From Mycobacterium sp. (GTDB taxonomy: Bacteria > Actinomycetota > Actinomycetes > Mycobacteriales > Mycobacteriaceae), in assembly GCA_003987775.1 (NCBI GenBank), contig RXJD01000037.1, forward strand, positions 62,001-126,000: a DNA stretch of 64,000 nucleotides. Direction: 5' to 3'. A program made the translations under genes and the position numbers. Below, one piece after another: positions 20,663 to 28,770 of this stretch. The notes under the pieces were generated by a model. The model ran no database searches. It saw only the letters and a program-made list of their open reading frames with translations, and had not been told where the DNA came from. Each line of letters begins with the position of its first letter. The stretch's first letter is position 1.

Positions 20663-21454
20663 TCAGATGATCTTCTGGCCGACCAGGTACTTGACGATCT
20701 CGGTGCCGCCCTCGCCCTCGTCGGTGACCTTCTCGCCTGCGGTCTTCGGCGGCTTCGGTGTCGACGAGAGCACCGTCGACCCGGCGTTGGCCAGGCCCAC
20801 CTCGTCGGGCTCGACGCCGATCTCGGCCAGCGTCAGGACGGTCACTTCCTTCTTCTTGGCGGCCATGATGCCTTTGAAGGACGGGAAGCGAGGCTCGTTG
20901 ATCTTCTCGTTGACGCTCACCACGGCGGGCAAGCTCGCCTCGAGGCTGAACAGGCCGTCGTCGGTCTCCCGCTCGGCCGTGATCTTGCCGCCCTCGACGG
21001 ACAGCTTGCGCACGTGGGTGAGCTGCGGCAGGCCCAGGTACTCGGCGATGATCGCCGGCACCGCACCGCCCGAGCCGTCCGTGGACTCGTTTCCGGCGAT
21101 CACCAGCTCAGTGCCCTCGATGGTGCCCAGCGCGCGGGCCAGCGCCCACGCCGTCTGCACCACGCAGGACCCGTGCAGGCCGTCGTCCTTGAGATGGACG
21201 GCCTTGTCGGCGCCCATGGACAGGGCTTTGCGGATCGCCTCGGTGGCGCGCTCGGGGCCGGCGGTCAGCACGGTGACCGACCCTTCGCCACCCTCCCGTT
21301 CCCGGATCTGCAGCGCTTCTTCGACGGCGCGCTCGTTGATCTCGTCCAGGACCGCGTCAGCGGCCTCGCGGTCGAGCGTCCAGTCGCCGTCGGAGAGCTT
21401 GCGCTCCGACCAGGTGTCCGGAACCTGCTTAATCAGGACCACGATGTTCGTCAT
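20663..21454 (-). CDS. etfB: Electron transfer flavoprotein beta subunit
   Basis: EtfB is the AMP-binding partner of EtfA. The 263-residue product starts 'MTNIVVLIKQVPDTWSERKL'. It contains 'INERAVEEALQIRE' and the conserved 'VIAGNESTDGSGGAVPAIIAEYLGLP'-type region of the family, and ends with 'FKGIMAAKKK' and a short C-terminal arm. ATG 21454 is selected on homology; GGAGG lies 13 bases upstream, rather distant. The frame continues upstream without similarity. A GTTAC-N6-GTAAC palindrome lies 85 bp upstream. Confidence 0.96.
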   Translation of the reverse strand: MTNIVVLIKQVPDTWSERKLSDGDWTLDREAADAVLDEINERAVEEALQIREREGGEGSVTVLTAGPERATEAIRKALSMGADKAVHLKDDGLHGSCVVQTAWALARALGTIEGTELVIAGNESTDGSGGAVPAIIAEYLGLPQLTHVRKLSVEGGKITAERETDDGLFSLEASLPAVVSVNEKINEPRFPSFKGIMAAKKKEVTVLTLAEIGVEPDEVGLANAGSTVLSSTPKPPKTAGEKVTDEGEGGTEIVKYLVGQKII

Positions 21455-21538
21455 GAGTGTGGTTCGTCCTCCTCGAAGGAGTCCCGCAGCGGTCGACTGC
21501 AGGACCTCGGTCACGCGTTTCGCAACCGCGTACGCCAT

Positions 21539-21554
21539 GTTACTAGTGGGTAAC
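21539..21554. promoter_or_regulatory. GTTAC-N6-GTAAC palindrome in the etfB/methyltransferase divergent region
   Basis: GTTACTAGTGGGTAAC is a 5-bp inverted repeat with a 6-bp spacer, 85 bp upstream of etfB and 119 bp upstream of the methyltransferase gene. Such sites are typical of TetR/FadR-like regulators of fatty-acid genes, which would suit an ETF operon. No regulator gene is adjacent; the assignment is tentative. Confidence 0.4.
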
Positions 21555-21672
21555 TTCTCACGGTCTGCCAACCCACCATAGCGGGTGCTTCCTGGGCAGA
21601 TCGCCCTGGGCTGCCCCCTTGATCCCCCGTCCGGTTCGCGAATCAGAGGCCAGGCATTAGCCTGCCTTAACA

Positions 21673-22470
21673 ATGAGTGCAATCGTCCCCAATACACCGG
21701 ACCGGATCGAACACCCGGTCGATCCGGGGTTGCCGCTGACAGGCGAGCGCACCATCCCCGATCTCGACATCGAGAACTACTGGTTCCGCCGTCACGAAGT
21801 GGTCTACGAGCGCCTCGCACCCCGCTGCGCGGGACGTGACGTGCTGGAAGCGGGTTGCGGAGAGGGCTACGGCGCCGACCTGATCGCCGGTGTCGCACGA
21901 GGGGTGGTCGCCGTCGACTACGACCAATCCACCGTCGCGCACGTCCGGCACCGCTACCCCCGGGTGCAGGTGCTGCACGCCAACCTGAGTGAGTTGCCGC
22001 TTCCCGACGCGAGTGTGGACGTCGTGGTGAACTTCCAGGTCATCGAGCATCTGTGGGACCAGGGCCAGTTCGTCCGCGAGTGCGCGCGGGTACTGCGACC
22101 GGCTGGCCTGCTGATGATGTCGACGCCTAACCGGATCACCTTCTCCCCCGGCCGTGACACCCCGATCAACCCGTTCCACACCCGCGAACTCAACGCCGAC
22201 GAACTCACCGAACTGCTGCTGGAAGGCGGGTTCGCCGACGTGTCGATGAGCGGGTTGTTCCACGGGCCGCGACTGCGGGCGATGGATGAGCGGCACGGCG
22301 GTTCCATCATCGAGGCGCAGATCGCGCGGGCGGTGGCCGATGCGCCCTGGTCACCGGAGTTGGTGGCCGATGTCGCGGCGGTGGCCACCGCCGACTTCGA
22401 CCTGCTGGACCGGGCCGAATGTGATATCGACGACAGCCTGGATCTCGTCGCGATCGCGGTGCGCAATTGA
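21673..22470 (+). CDS. SAM methyltransferase of the methylglucose lipopolysaccharide locus (Rv3030 homologue)
   Basis: This 265-residue class I methyltransferase has the SAM-binding motif I 'VLEAGCGEGYGADLI' (about residues 57-71), motif II 'VVAVDYDQ' and 'NFQVIEHLWDQ'. In mycobacteria the homologue lies at the head of the genes for 6-O-methylglucosyl lipopolysaccharides and is thought to methylate the polysaccharide. Here too it is followed, with a 4-bp TTGA overlap, by the GH57 enzyme and then the GT4 transferase. ATG 21673. It diverges from etfB. Confidence 0.88.
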   Translation: MSAIVPNTPDRIEHPVDPGLPLTGERTIPDLDIENYWFRRHEVVYERLAPRCAGRDVLEAGCGEGYGADLIAGVARGVVAVDYDQSTVAHVRHRYPRVQVLHANLSELPLPDASVDVVVNFQVIEHLWDQGQFVRECARVLRPAGLLMMSTPNRITFSPGRDTPINPFHTRELNADELTELLLEGGFADVSMSGLFHGPRLRAMDERHGGSIIEAQIARAVADAPWSPELVADVAAVATADFDLLDRAECDIDDSLDLVAIAVRN

Positions 22471-24059
22471 CCACATCGTCCGGCCGGGTGCCCGGCATGT
22501 TCACGTTGGTGCTGCACACCCACCTGCCCTGGCTCGCCCATCACGGTCGGTGGCCGGTCGGGGAGGAATGGCTCTACCAGTCGTGGGCGGCGGCCTACCT
22601 GCCGCTGTTCCGGGTGCTGCGCGCGCTGGCCGATGAGGACCGCGGTGGCCTGATCACCCTCGGCATGACGCCGGTGGTCAACGCCCAGCTCGACGACCCG
22701 TACTGCCTGAACGGGATGTACCACTGGCTGGCCAACTGGCGGTTGCGCGCCTTCGAAGCGACCACAGTGGCCGCCAGCGTGCGCTCACTGCCGCGGTCGA
22801 AGTCCGCCGGGTATCTGTCGTGCACCCCGGAAGCGTTGCGCGCGTTCGGCATTCGCGAGTGCCAGGAAGCCGATCAGGCGCTCGAGGACTTCGCGACACT
22901 GTGGCGGCACGGCGGCAGCCCGCTATTGCGCGGCCTGATCGACGCCGGCACGGTCGAGCTGCTCGGCGGGCCGCTCGCCCATCCCTTCCAGCCGCTGCTG
23001 GCGCCGCGGCTGCGGGAGTTCGCGCTGCGCGAGGGCCTGGCGGACGCGCGACTGCGGCTGTCACACGATCCGAAGGGGATCTGGGCACCCGAGTGCGCGT
23101 ACGCCCCCGGCATGGAGCACGACTACGCCGCGGCCGGGGTCAGCCACTTCATGGTCGACGGACCGTCGCTGCACGGCGACACCGCGCTGGGCCGTCCGGT
23201 CGGCAGCAGCGGCGTGGTCGCGTTCGGGCGTGACCTGCAGGTCAGCTACCGGGTGTGGTCGCCGAAGTCGGGCTACCCCGGACACGCCGCCTACCGCGAC
23301 TTCCACACATACGACCACCTGACCGGGCTGAAGCCGGCCCGGGTCACCGGGCGCAACGTGGGCTCGGAGGGTAAGGCCCCGTACGACGCCGAGCGCGCCG
23401 ACCGCGCCGTCGACGTGCACGTCGCCGACTTCGTCGAGCTGGTGCGCAACCGTCTGGTATCCGAGTCAGAGCGGATCGGCCGGCCCGCCCATGTGGTCGC
23501 CGCATTCGACACCGAGCTGTTCGGGCACTGGTGGTACGAGGGCCCGACGTGGCTGGCGCGCATGCTGCGCGCACTGCCCGAAGCCGGTGTCCAGGTGGGC
23601 ACGCTGCGCGACGCGATGTCGGCCGGATTCGTCGGCTCCCCGGTCGAATTGCCGCCCAGCTCTTGGGGTTCCGGTAAGGACTGGCAGGTATGGAACGGCG
23701 AGCAGGTGGCCGACCTGGTCCAGCTCAACGCCGAAGTAGTCGACACGGCGCTGACCACGGTGGACAAAGCACTGGCCCAGACGGCCTCGCTGGACGGCCC
23801 CATACCCCGCGATCACGTCGCCGACCAGATCCTGCGCGAGACGCTGCTGACGGTGTCCAGCGACTGGCCGTTCATGGTCAGCAAGGACTCCGCCGCCGAC
23901 TACGCGCGCTACCGCGCACATCTGCACGCGCACGCCACCCGGGAGATCGCCGGCGCGCTGGCGTCGGGCCGCCGCGACTCCGCGCAGCGACTGGCGCAGG
24001 GCTGGAACGCGGCCGACGGGCTGTTCGGCGCGCTGGATGCCCGGAGGCTCCCGAAGTGA
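22467..24059 (+). CDS. GH57 family glycoside hydrolase/branching enzyme (Rv3031 homologue)
   Basis: This 530-residue cytosolic enzyme is predicted to form alpha-1,6 branches in the alpha-glucan precursor of methylglucose lipopolysaccharide. GH57 motifs are visible: 'LVLHTHLPWL' at the start, the nucleophile Glu in 'GIWAPECAYAPG', and the acid/base Asp in 'AAFDTELFGHWWYEG'. A helical C-terminal domain follows, ending in the 'SSDWPFMVSKDSAADYA' region. TTG 22467 overlaps the upstream stop (TTGA). GTG 22488 or ATG 22497 are alternatives that keep the whole fold. Confidence 0.92.
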   Translation: MTTSSGRVPGMFTLVLHTHLPWLAHHGRWPVGEEWLYQSWAAAYLPLFRVLRALADEDRGGLITLGMTPVVNAQLDDPYCLNGMYHWLANWRLRAFEATTVAASVRSLPRSKSAGYLSCTPEALRAFGIRECQEADQALEDFATLWRHGGSPLLRGLIDAGTVELLGGPLAHPFQPLLAPRLREFALREGLADARLRLSHDPKGIWAPECAYAPGMEHDYAAAGVSHFMVDGPSLHGDTALGRPVGSSGVVAFGRDLQVSYRVWSPKSGYPGHAAYRDFHTYDHLTGLKPARVTGRNVGSEGKAPYDAERADRAVDVHVADFVELVRNRLVSESERIGRPAHVVAAFDTELFGHWWYEGPTWLARMLRALPEAGVQVGTLRDAMSAGFVGSPVELPPSSWGSGKDWQVWNGEQVADLVQLNAEVVDTALTTVDKALAQTASLDGPIPRDHVADQILRETLLTVSSDWPFMVSKDSAADYARYRAHLHAHATREIAGALASGRRDSAQRLAQGWNAADGLFGALDARRLPK

Positions 24060-24183
24060 GCGCCCCCTTGTCCCCGGCGTCGCCAGCCGTACCCCCCACC
24101 TCCCGCGAGCGTGCACAGCTTGCCAGGGACACGCCGCTACCGCTGGCATTCTGTGCACCCTCGCGCCCAGGAAGAGCGCGCGC

Positions 24184-25422
24184 ATGAAGATCCTGATGAT
24201 CTCGTGGGAATACCCGCCGGTCGTCATCGGCGGCCTCGGCCGGCACGTCCACCACCTGTCTACCGCCCTCGCCCAGGCCGGCCACGACGTAGTCGTGTTG
24301 TCCCGCCGGCCCACCGGCACCGACCCGAGTACCCACCCGACCTCGGACGAAGTCCACGACGGGGTGCGGGTGATCGCCGCGGCGCAGGACCCGCACGAGT
24401 TCACGTTCAGCACCGACATGATGGCCTGGACGCTGGCCATGGGCCACGCCATGATTCGCGCCGGGCTGTCCCTCGGCACCGGCCGCCGGCCGTGGCGCCC
24501 CGACGTGGTGCACGCACACGACTGGCTGGTCGCACACCCCGCCATCGCGCTGGCCGAATTCTACGACGTACCAATGGTTTCCACGATTCATGCGACGGAG
24601 GCCGGCCGGCATTCCGGCTGGGTCAGCGGAGCGATCAGCCGGCAGGTGCACGCGGTGGAATCCTGGCTGGTGCGCGAATCCGATTCGCTCATCACGTGTT
24701 CGGCGTCGATGCGCGAGGAGATCACCGAACTGTTCGGGCCCGGCCTGTCCGAGACCACGGTGATCCGCAACGGAATCGATGCGGCACGCTGGCCCTACGC
24801 GGCCCGCCGTCGGCGCACCGGCCCGGCCGAACTGCTCTACGTCGGACGGCTGGAGTACGAGAAGGGCGTGCACGACGCCATCGCCGCACTGCCCCGGATC
24901 AGGCGGGCGCATCCCGGCACCACCCTGACCATCGCCGGCGACGGCACCCAGCAGGACTGGCTCATCGAGCAGGCGCGGAAATACAAGGTGCGCAAGGCGA
25001 CCCATTTCGTCGGGCACCTCCATCACGACGAGCTGCTGGCCGCGCTGCACCGGGCCGACGCCGCGGTGCTGCCCAGCCATTACGAGCCGTTCGGACTGGC
25101 CGCGCTGGAGGCCGCCGCGGCCGGTATTCCGCTGGTGACCTCCAACACCGGTGGCCTGGGTGAGGCCGTGATCGACGGCGTCACCGGCGTGTCGTTCGCC
25201 CCTCGCGATGTCGCCGGGCTGGCCGCGGCGGTTGGCGCGGTCCTCGACGACCCGGCGGCGGCCCAGCGCCGGGCCCGGGCCGCCCGCGAGCGGCTGACGT
25301 CAGACTTCGACTGGAAGACCGTGGCACACGAGACAGCCCAGGTCTATCTGGCCGCCAAACGCCGTGAGCGCCAACCGCACCCGCGGCGGCCGGTCGTCGA
25401 GCACGCGCTGCCAGATCGTTAG
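24184..25422 (+). CDS. GT4 glycosyltransferase, alpha-1,4-glucan forming (Rv3032 homologue)
   Basis: This 412-residue GT-B transferase elongates alpha-1,4-glucan for methylglucose lipopolysaccharide and possibly glycogen in mycobacteria. The N-terminus 'MKILMISWEYPPVVIGGLGRH' is the glycogen-synthase-like acceptor domain. The donor domain shows 'LLYVGRLEYEKGVHDAI' and the E-X7-E element 'SHYEPFGLAALEA'. ATG 24184 is chosen on this N-terminus. A 124-bp gap separates it from the GH57 gene. It converges on the SDR gene with a 4-bp overlap. This is the last backbone gene before the accessory block. Confidence 0.93.
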   Translation: MKILMISWEYPPVVIGGLGRHVHHLSTALAQAGHDVVVLSRRPTGTDPSTHPTSDEVHDGVRVIAAAQDPHEFTFSTDMMAWTLAMGHAMIRAGLSLGTGRRPWRPDVVHAHDWLVAHPAIALAEFYDVPMVSTIHATEAGRHSGWVSGAISRQVHAVESWLVRESDSLITCSASMREEITELFGPGLSETTVIRNGIDAARWPYAARRRRTGPAELLYVGRLEYEKGVHDAIAALPRIRRAHPGTTLTIAGDGTQQDWLIEQARKYKVRKATHFVGHLHHDELLAALHRADAAVLPSHYEPFGLAALEAAAAGIPLVTSNTGGLGEAVIDGVTGVSFAPRDVAGLAAAVGAVLDDPAAAQRRARAARERLTSDFDWKTVAHETAQVYLAAKRRERQPHPRRPVVEHALPDR

Positions 25423-26381
25423 TCCAGGCCGGTCGCGTCGGCGCAGTAGCGCCACATCCGCTGCAGGTCGTCGTCGGTGTACCAGGTCGTGGGCAGGTAG
25501 TGCTGCGGCCGGGGCCGCCGGTCATGCCAGAACAGCCCGGTCGGCGGGGCCGGTTTGGTCGCGGCCAGCCAGATCGCGGTGTCGGCGCCCTCCTCGGCGG
25601 TGCGCAGCAACGGGCCGGTGAGGCGCCGAAAGCCCGGCAGGGAGGACGCCACCCCGGGCGTATCGGCCCAGCCGGGATGCATCGAGTACACCCGGATGCC
25701 GGCCCAGCGGCGGGCCAGGATCGACGTGAACGCCACCTGGATGCGCTTGCTGCGGGCGTAGGCGATGGCGCCGCGGTAGCGGCCCGTGCGGTATTCGGGG
25801 TCATCGACCGGCAACTGCTGGGTGTACATACCGCCGGAGGACATCAGGATCACCCGCGGATCGCTGGAGGCGCGCAGCAACGGCAACAGGCCCTCGGTCA
25901 GCAACAGCGGACCCAATACGTGAGTGGCCAAGGTGATCTCGTGCCCGTCCGCGGTCTCCGTGCGCTCGGCCGGCAGCAGTCCCGCGTTATGGATCAGCAC
26001 GTCCAGGCCGGCCATCCGCCGGGCCAGGTCCTTGGCGAACGCACGCACGGCGGCCAGGTCCGACATGTCGCACACTTCGACGCGGAGGTCTGCGTCGGGG
26101 TGCTCGGCGAGGATCTCCGCCCGCGCCTGCTCCCCCTTCGCCCCGTCGCGCACCGTCAGCAGCACGGTTGCCCCCAGCCCGGCCAGGCCGGCGGCGATGG
26201 CTTTACCGAGGCCCCGGTTGGAGCCGGTGACCAGCGCGGTGCGGCCACGCAGTGCGTCCGCCGGCGGGTCGTCCGCCCACTCGAGGGTTCGAAGCCGGTA
26301 GCCGATCCGGGTGTAGCCGGGAACCACGGCCCGGTCCAACACGGCGTCGAGCAGCGAAACGATTCCGTCGCGAACACCCAT
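25419..26381 (-). CDS. Short-chain dehydrogenase/reductase
   Basis: This 320-residue SDR resembles the retinol dehydrogenase/protochlorophyllide reductase-like branch. It has the cofactor motif 'ALVTGSNRGLGKAIAAGL' (about 52-69), 'CDMSDLAAVRAF', 'LIHNAGLLP' and the catalytic 'YARSKR' (YxxxK), with a Ser in 'ILMSSGGMY'. An N-terminal extension of about 45 residues precedes the Rossmann fold. The substrate is unknown; the branch and the nearby carotenoid genes make a lipid or isoprenoid alcohol conceivable. ATG 26381; divergent from the TIGR01777 gene by 55 bp. Confidence 0.88.
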   Translation of the reverse strand: MGVRDGIVSLLDAVLDRAVVPGYTRIGYRLRTLEWADDPPADALRGRTALVTGSNRGLGKAIAAGLAGLGATVLLTVRDGAKGEQARAEILAEHPDADLRVEVCDMSDLAAVRAFAKDLARRMAGLDVLIHNAGLLPAERTETADGHEITLATHVLGPLLLTEGLLPLLRASSDPRVILMSSGGMYTQQLPVDDPEYRTGRYRGAIAYARSKRIQVAFTSILARRWAGIRVYSMHPGWADTPGVASSLPGFRRLTGPLLRTAEEGADTAIWLAATKPAPPTGLFWHDRRPRPQHYLPTTWYTDDDLQRMWRYCADATGLD

Positions 26382-26436
26382 GCTGACAAGAATGCCGCAC
26401 GCGCATGCCGTCGCATTCGTCGGTAACGTCACACTC

Positions 26437-27786
26437 ATGGGCCTGATCTATTCGAGCGTGATTGATGCGCCGCGCGACGAAGTGTTCGCCTGGCACACCC
26501 GCCCCGGAGCCTTCGCCAGGCTTTCGCCGCCCTGGTCGCCGATGCGACTCATCAGCGAAGCCGCATCGCTGAAGGACGGCCGCGCCATCCTCGGCCTGCC
26601 CGGCGGGTTGCGCTGGGTGGCCCAGCACCAGGCGGATTCCTACGATCCGCCAAGGCGTTTCGTCGACGTTCTCAGCAGCGACGGACTGGCTTCGCTGCCC
26701 CCGCGCATCATCGGGCAGTGGCGGCACACCCATGATTTCGAAGAAGTCGGCGCGGGGCAGACCCGCGTCATCGACCGTGTCGAGACGCCGGTGCCCGAGC
26801 GGGCGCTGCACCCCATGTTCGTGTACCGGCACCGGCAGTTGGCCGACGATCTGGCCGCGCACAAGCGGGCGGCCCAGCACGGTCTGGAGCCCTCGACCGT
26901 GGCCGTCACGGGCTCGTCGGGCTTGGTCGGCACCGCTCTCGCGGCATTTCTGAGCACCGGCGGCCACCGCGTCATCCGGTTGGTTCGCGGCACTGCGCAC
27001 AGCCCCGACGAGCGGACCTGGAATACCGATGACCCCGATCCCGACCTGCTGGCCGGTGTGGACGCGGTCATTCACCTCGCGGGCGCCTCGATCGCCGGCC
27101 GGTTCACCGAGAAGCACCGAAAAGCGATCCGGGACAGCCGGATCGGACCCACACGCCGGCTGGCCGAACTGGTTGCCAGGACGGGAACGCCCGTGTTGAT
27201 CTCCGCCTCGGCCATCGGGTTTTACGGATACGACCGCGGCGAAGAGCCGCTCACCGAAGACAGCGCGCGCGGCGACGGCTTCCTCGCCGATGTCGTGACC
27301 GACTGGGAAGACGCCACCGGCGCGGCCGAGCAGGCCGGAGCCCGCGTGGTGAAGGTGCGCACCGGTATCGTCCAGTCCCCCGCCGGAGGCACATTACAAC
27401 TGATGCGGCCGCTGTTCAGCGCCGGACTTGGCGGCCGCCTCGGCGACGGGCAGCAGTGGTTCTCCTGGATCGGGATCGACGACCTGATCGACATCTATCA
27501 CCGTGCGTGGTGGGACAGCGAATTGTCCGGTCCGGTCAATGCCGTTGCGCCGCAACCTGTCCGGAATTCCGAGTACACCCACACCCTGGCGCATGTGCTG
27601 CACCGTCCCGCGGTGCTGCCGGTGCCGTCGTTGGGACCGCGCGTGCTACTCGGGGCGCAGGGCGCGCGCGAACTCGCACTGGCCAACCAGCGGGTCACAC
27701 CCTCTCGCCTGAGCCTGGCGGGCCACCACTTCCGTCAGCCGGACCTCGAATCCGCCTTGCGGCACCTGTTGGGTCGCAGCGGGTAG
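26437..27786 (+). CDS. TIGR01777-type epimerase with N-terminal SRPBCC domain
   Basis: This 449-residue two-domain protein has a START/SRPBCC domain at about 1-140 ('YSSVIDAPRDEVFAWHTRPG') and an SDR-like epimerase at about 150-445. The epimerase has 'VAVTGSSGLVGTALAAFL', 'VIHLAGASIAGRF' and 'ISASAIGFYG', where YG replaces the usual YxxxK. The TIGR01777 group is often labelled SulA-like cell-division inhibitor, a name with little experimental support. The fused ligand-binding domain suggests a lipophilic substrate. ATG 26437. The role is unknown. Confidence 0.87.
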   Translation: MGLIYSSVIDAPRDEVFAWHTRPGAFARLSPPWSPMRLISEAASLKDGRAILGLPGGLRWVAQHQADSYDPPRRFVDVLSSDGLASLPPRIIGQWRHTHDFEEVGAGQTRVIDRVETPVPERALHPMFVYRHRQLADDLAAHKRAAQHGLEPSTVAVTGSSGLVGTALAAFLSTGGHRVIRLVRGTAHSPDERTWNTDDPDPDLLAGVDAVIHLAGASIAGRFTEKHRKAIRDSRIGPTRRLAELVARTGTPVLISASAIGFYGYDRGEEPLTEDSARGDGFLADVVTDWEDATGAAEQAGARVVKVRTGIVQSPAGGTLQLMRPLFSAGLGGRLGDGQQWFSWIGIDDLIDIYHRAWWDSELSGPVNAVAPQPVRNSEYTHTLAHVLHRPAVLPVPSLGPRVLLGAQGARELALANQRVTPSRLSLAGHHFRQPDLESALRHLLGRSG

Positions 27787-27883
27787 CGCGCTCGATCGGG
27801 CTACGGCACCGGTCGGGTGGTGAACGAACGGTCGGACACATCGCGCGACAGCGCGCGGTGCGCAACGACCGCGGCCCGCCTGG

Positions 27884-28558
27884 TCACTCGCGCGACTCCC
27901 TCCCGTTCCGGCTGCGCGCATACGCACTTGCCCGCAGATCGGCCAGCCACCCGGGATAGAGCTTCACGCCGGGCGCGGTATTGAGCACCGGATCGAACGA
28001 AACATCCTGTCCCGGTTGCAATTCGACCACCCCCGTCAACGAAAGGCGACCGAGTTCCCGGAAGTCGGAGCTACCACAGGCCTGATCGAGCACCACCCGG
28101 ACACCGGCCCTGTCGATACACCGCCGGATGTCGCCGAGCGAGAGGCCGGCCCCGTCGACGCCGCTGTCGATCCGCGCCCGCAGCCACCACTTTCTGTCGC
28201 CGTAACTCAGGGGCATCAGGGTGGTCATGTCATGCCCTGACCATGAGGAGACCGGCCGCAACGCCACCGCGCGGGTCAGCACTCCGGATCCGGCGGAGAC
28301 CAGCAGGATGTCCCACGGCCCGGCTCCGGAGTCGACGCGCAGCGCGAGTCCGATGAAATCGGGCAGTCCACCTGGTGTGCCGGTCGCTTTGGAGAAACGC
28401 GCAACCACGTCGCAGGAAGGAATCGGTAACCCGTCACCGTCTGGGGCGACGCGTGCGAAAGAGCCGTGGGCCACCACCCCGACTGGATGAAAGAAACGCT
28501 TGCCCCGAACGGCGGAACCCCACTGGAACGGCAGAGCAACAAGATCAGAAACGTTCAC
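27884..28558 (-). CDS. Small catalase-like protein divergent from crtE
   Basis: This 224-residue protein has the pattern of the catalase-fold core: 'VGVVAHGSFARVAPDG' resembles the catalase region around the distal His. 'CDVVARFSKATGTPGGLPD' followed by 'FIGLALRVDSGAGPWDILLV' matches the catalase 'RFS..GD.RG..G.A.K' segment. It lacks the length (about 300-500) of heme catalases and no proximal Tyr motif was found, so peroxidase activity is uncertain. GTG 28558 is used. A SigF-like promoter on the same strand lies just upstream. Divergence from crtE suggests a role in the same light or oxidative response. Confidence 0.6.
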   Translation of the reverse strand: MNVSDLVALPFQWGSAVRGKRFFHPVGVVAHGSFARVAPDGDGLPIPSCDVVARFSKATGTPGGLPDFIGLALRVDSGAGPWDILLVSAGSGVLTRAVALRPVSSWSGHDMTTLMPLSYGDRKWWLRARIDSGVDGAGLSLGDIRRCIDRAGVRVVLDQACGSSDFRELGRLSLTGVVELQPGQDVSFDPVLNTAPGVKLYPGWLADLRASAYARSRNGRESRE

Positions 28559-28568
28559 CGGCGGCGGG

Positions 28569-28593
28569 TTCCCCGTCCCTAGGGAGGAAAACC
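28569..28593 (-). promoter_or_regulatory. SigF-like promoter of the catalase-like gene
   Basis: On the minus strand GGTTT (28593-28589), 15 bp, then GGGAA (28573-28569), one mismatch from the SigF GGGTA -10. The predicted transcript starts only a few bases before GTG 28558, so it would be leaderless or nearly so. Confidence 0.4.
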
Positions 28594-28675
28594 CGCTTGA
28601 ACCTAAACAGGCTCTGCTACGTGTGCTCAATAGTCGGCGGCCGACCCGCACGACTGGCGGACCTGAGAGTCATTC

Positions 28676-28702
28676 ATTAAGTTAACGATTAAATAAGTGA
28701 AG
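28676..28702. promoter_or_regulatory. AT-rich MarR-type motif A upstream of the crt operon
   Basis: An AT-rich block in otherwise GC-rich DNA, beginning ATTAAGTTAACGATTAAAT. It aligns with the motif before the SOUL gene (TTAAGTTA, then TTAAAT, then AGT.AAG, with a 3-base gap). It contains TTAA-CGA-TTAA symmetry and lies about 60 bp upstream of the SigF promoter. A MarR operator is inferred from the paralogous MarR genes nearby. Confidence 0.5.
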
Positions 28703-28738
28703 ATAATTATCCGACCCGGCCACCGCGAACCAGCCCGT

Positions 28739-28763
28739 GGTTTGGCATCTCGTCAAGGGGGTA
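28739..28763 (+). promoter_or_regulatory. SigF promoter of the crt operon (leaderless)
   Basis: GGTTT (28739-28743), 15-bp spacer, GGGTA (28759-28763) is a full match to the mycobacterial SigF consensus. Transcription should begin about 7 bases after the -10, at or next to GTG 28771, so crtE mRNA would be leaderless. From established work, SigF controls carotenoid production in M. smegmatis. Confidence 0.75.
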
Positions 28764-28770
28764 CCAGCGC

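Noticed and set aside
19614..21581. Long plus-strand open frame opposite etfA and etfB
   Set aside because: It is antisense to conserved etf genes and spans their terminator and promoter; its composition is that of a shadow frame.
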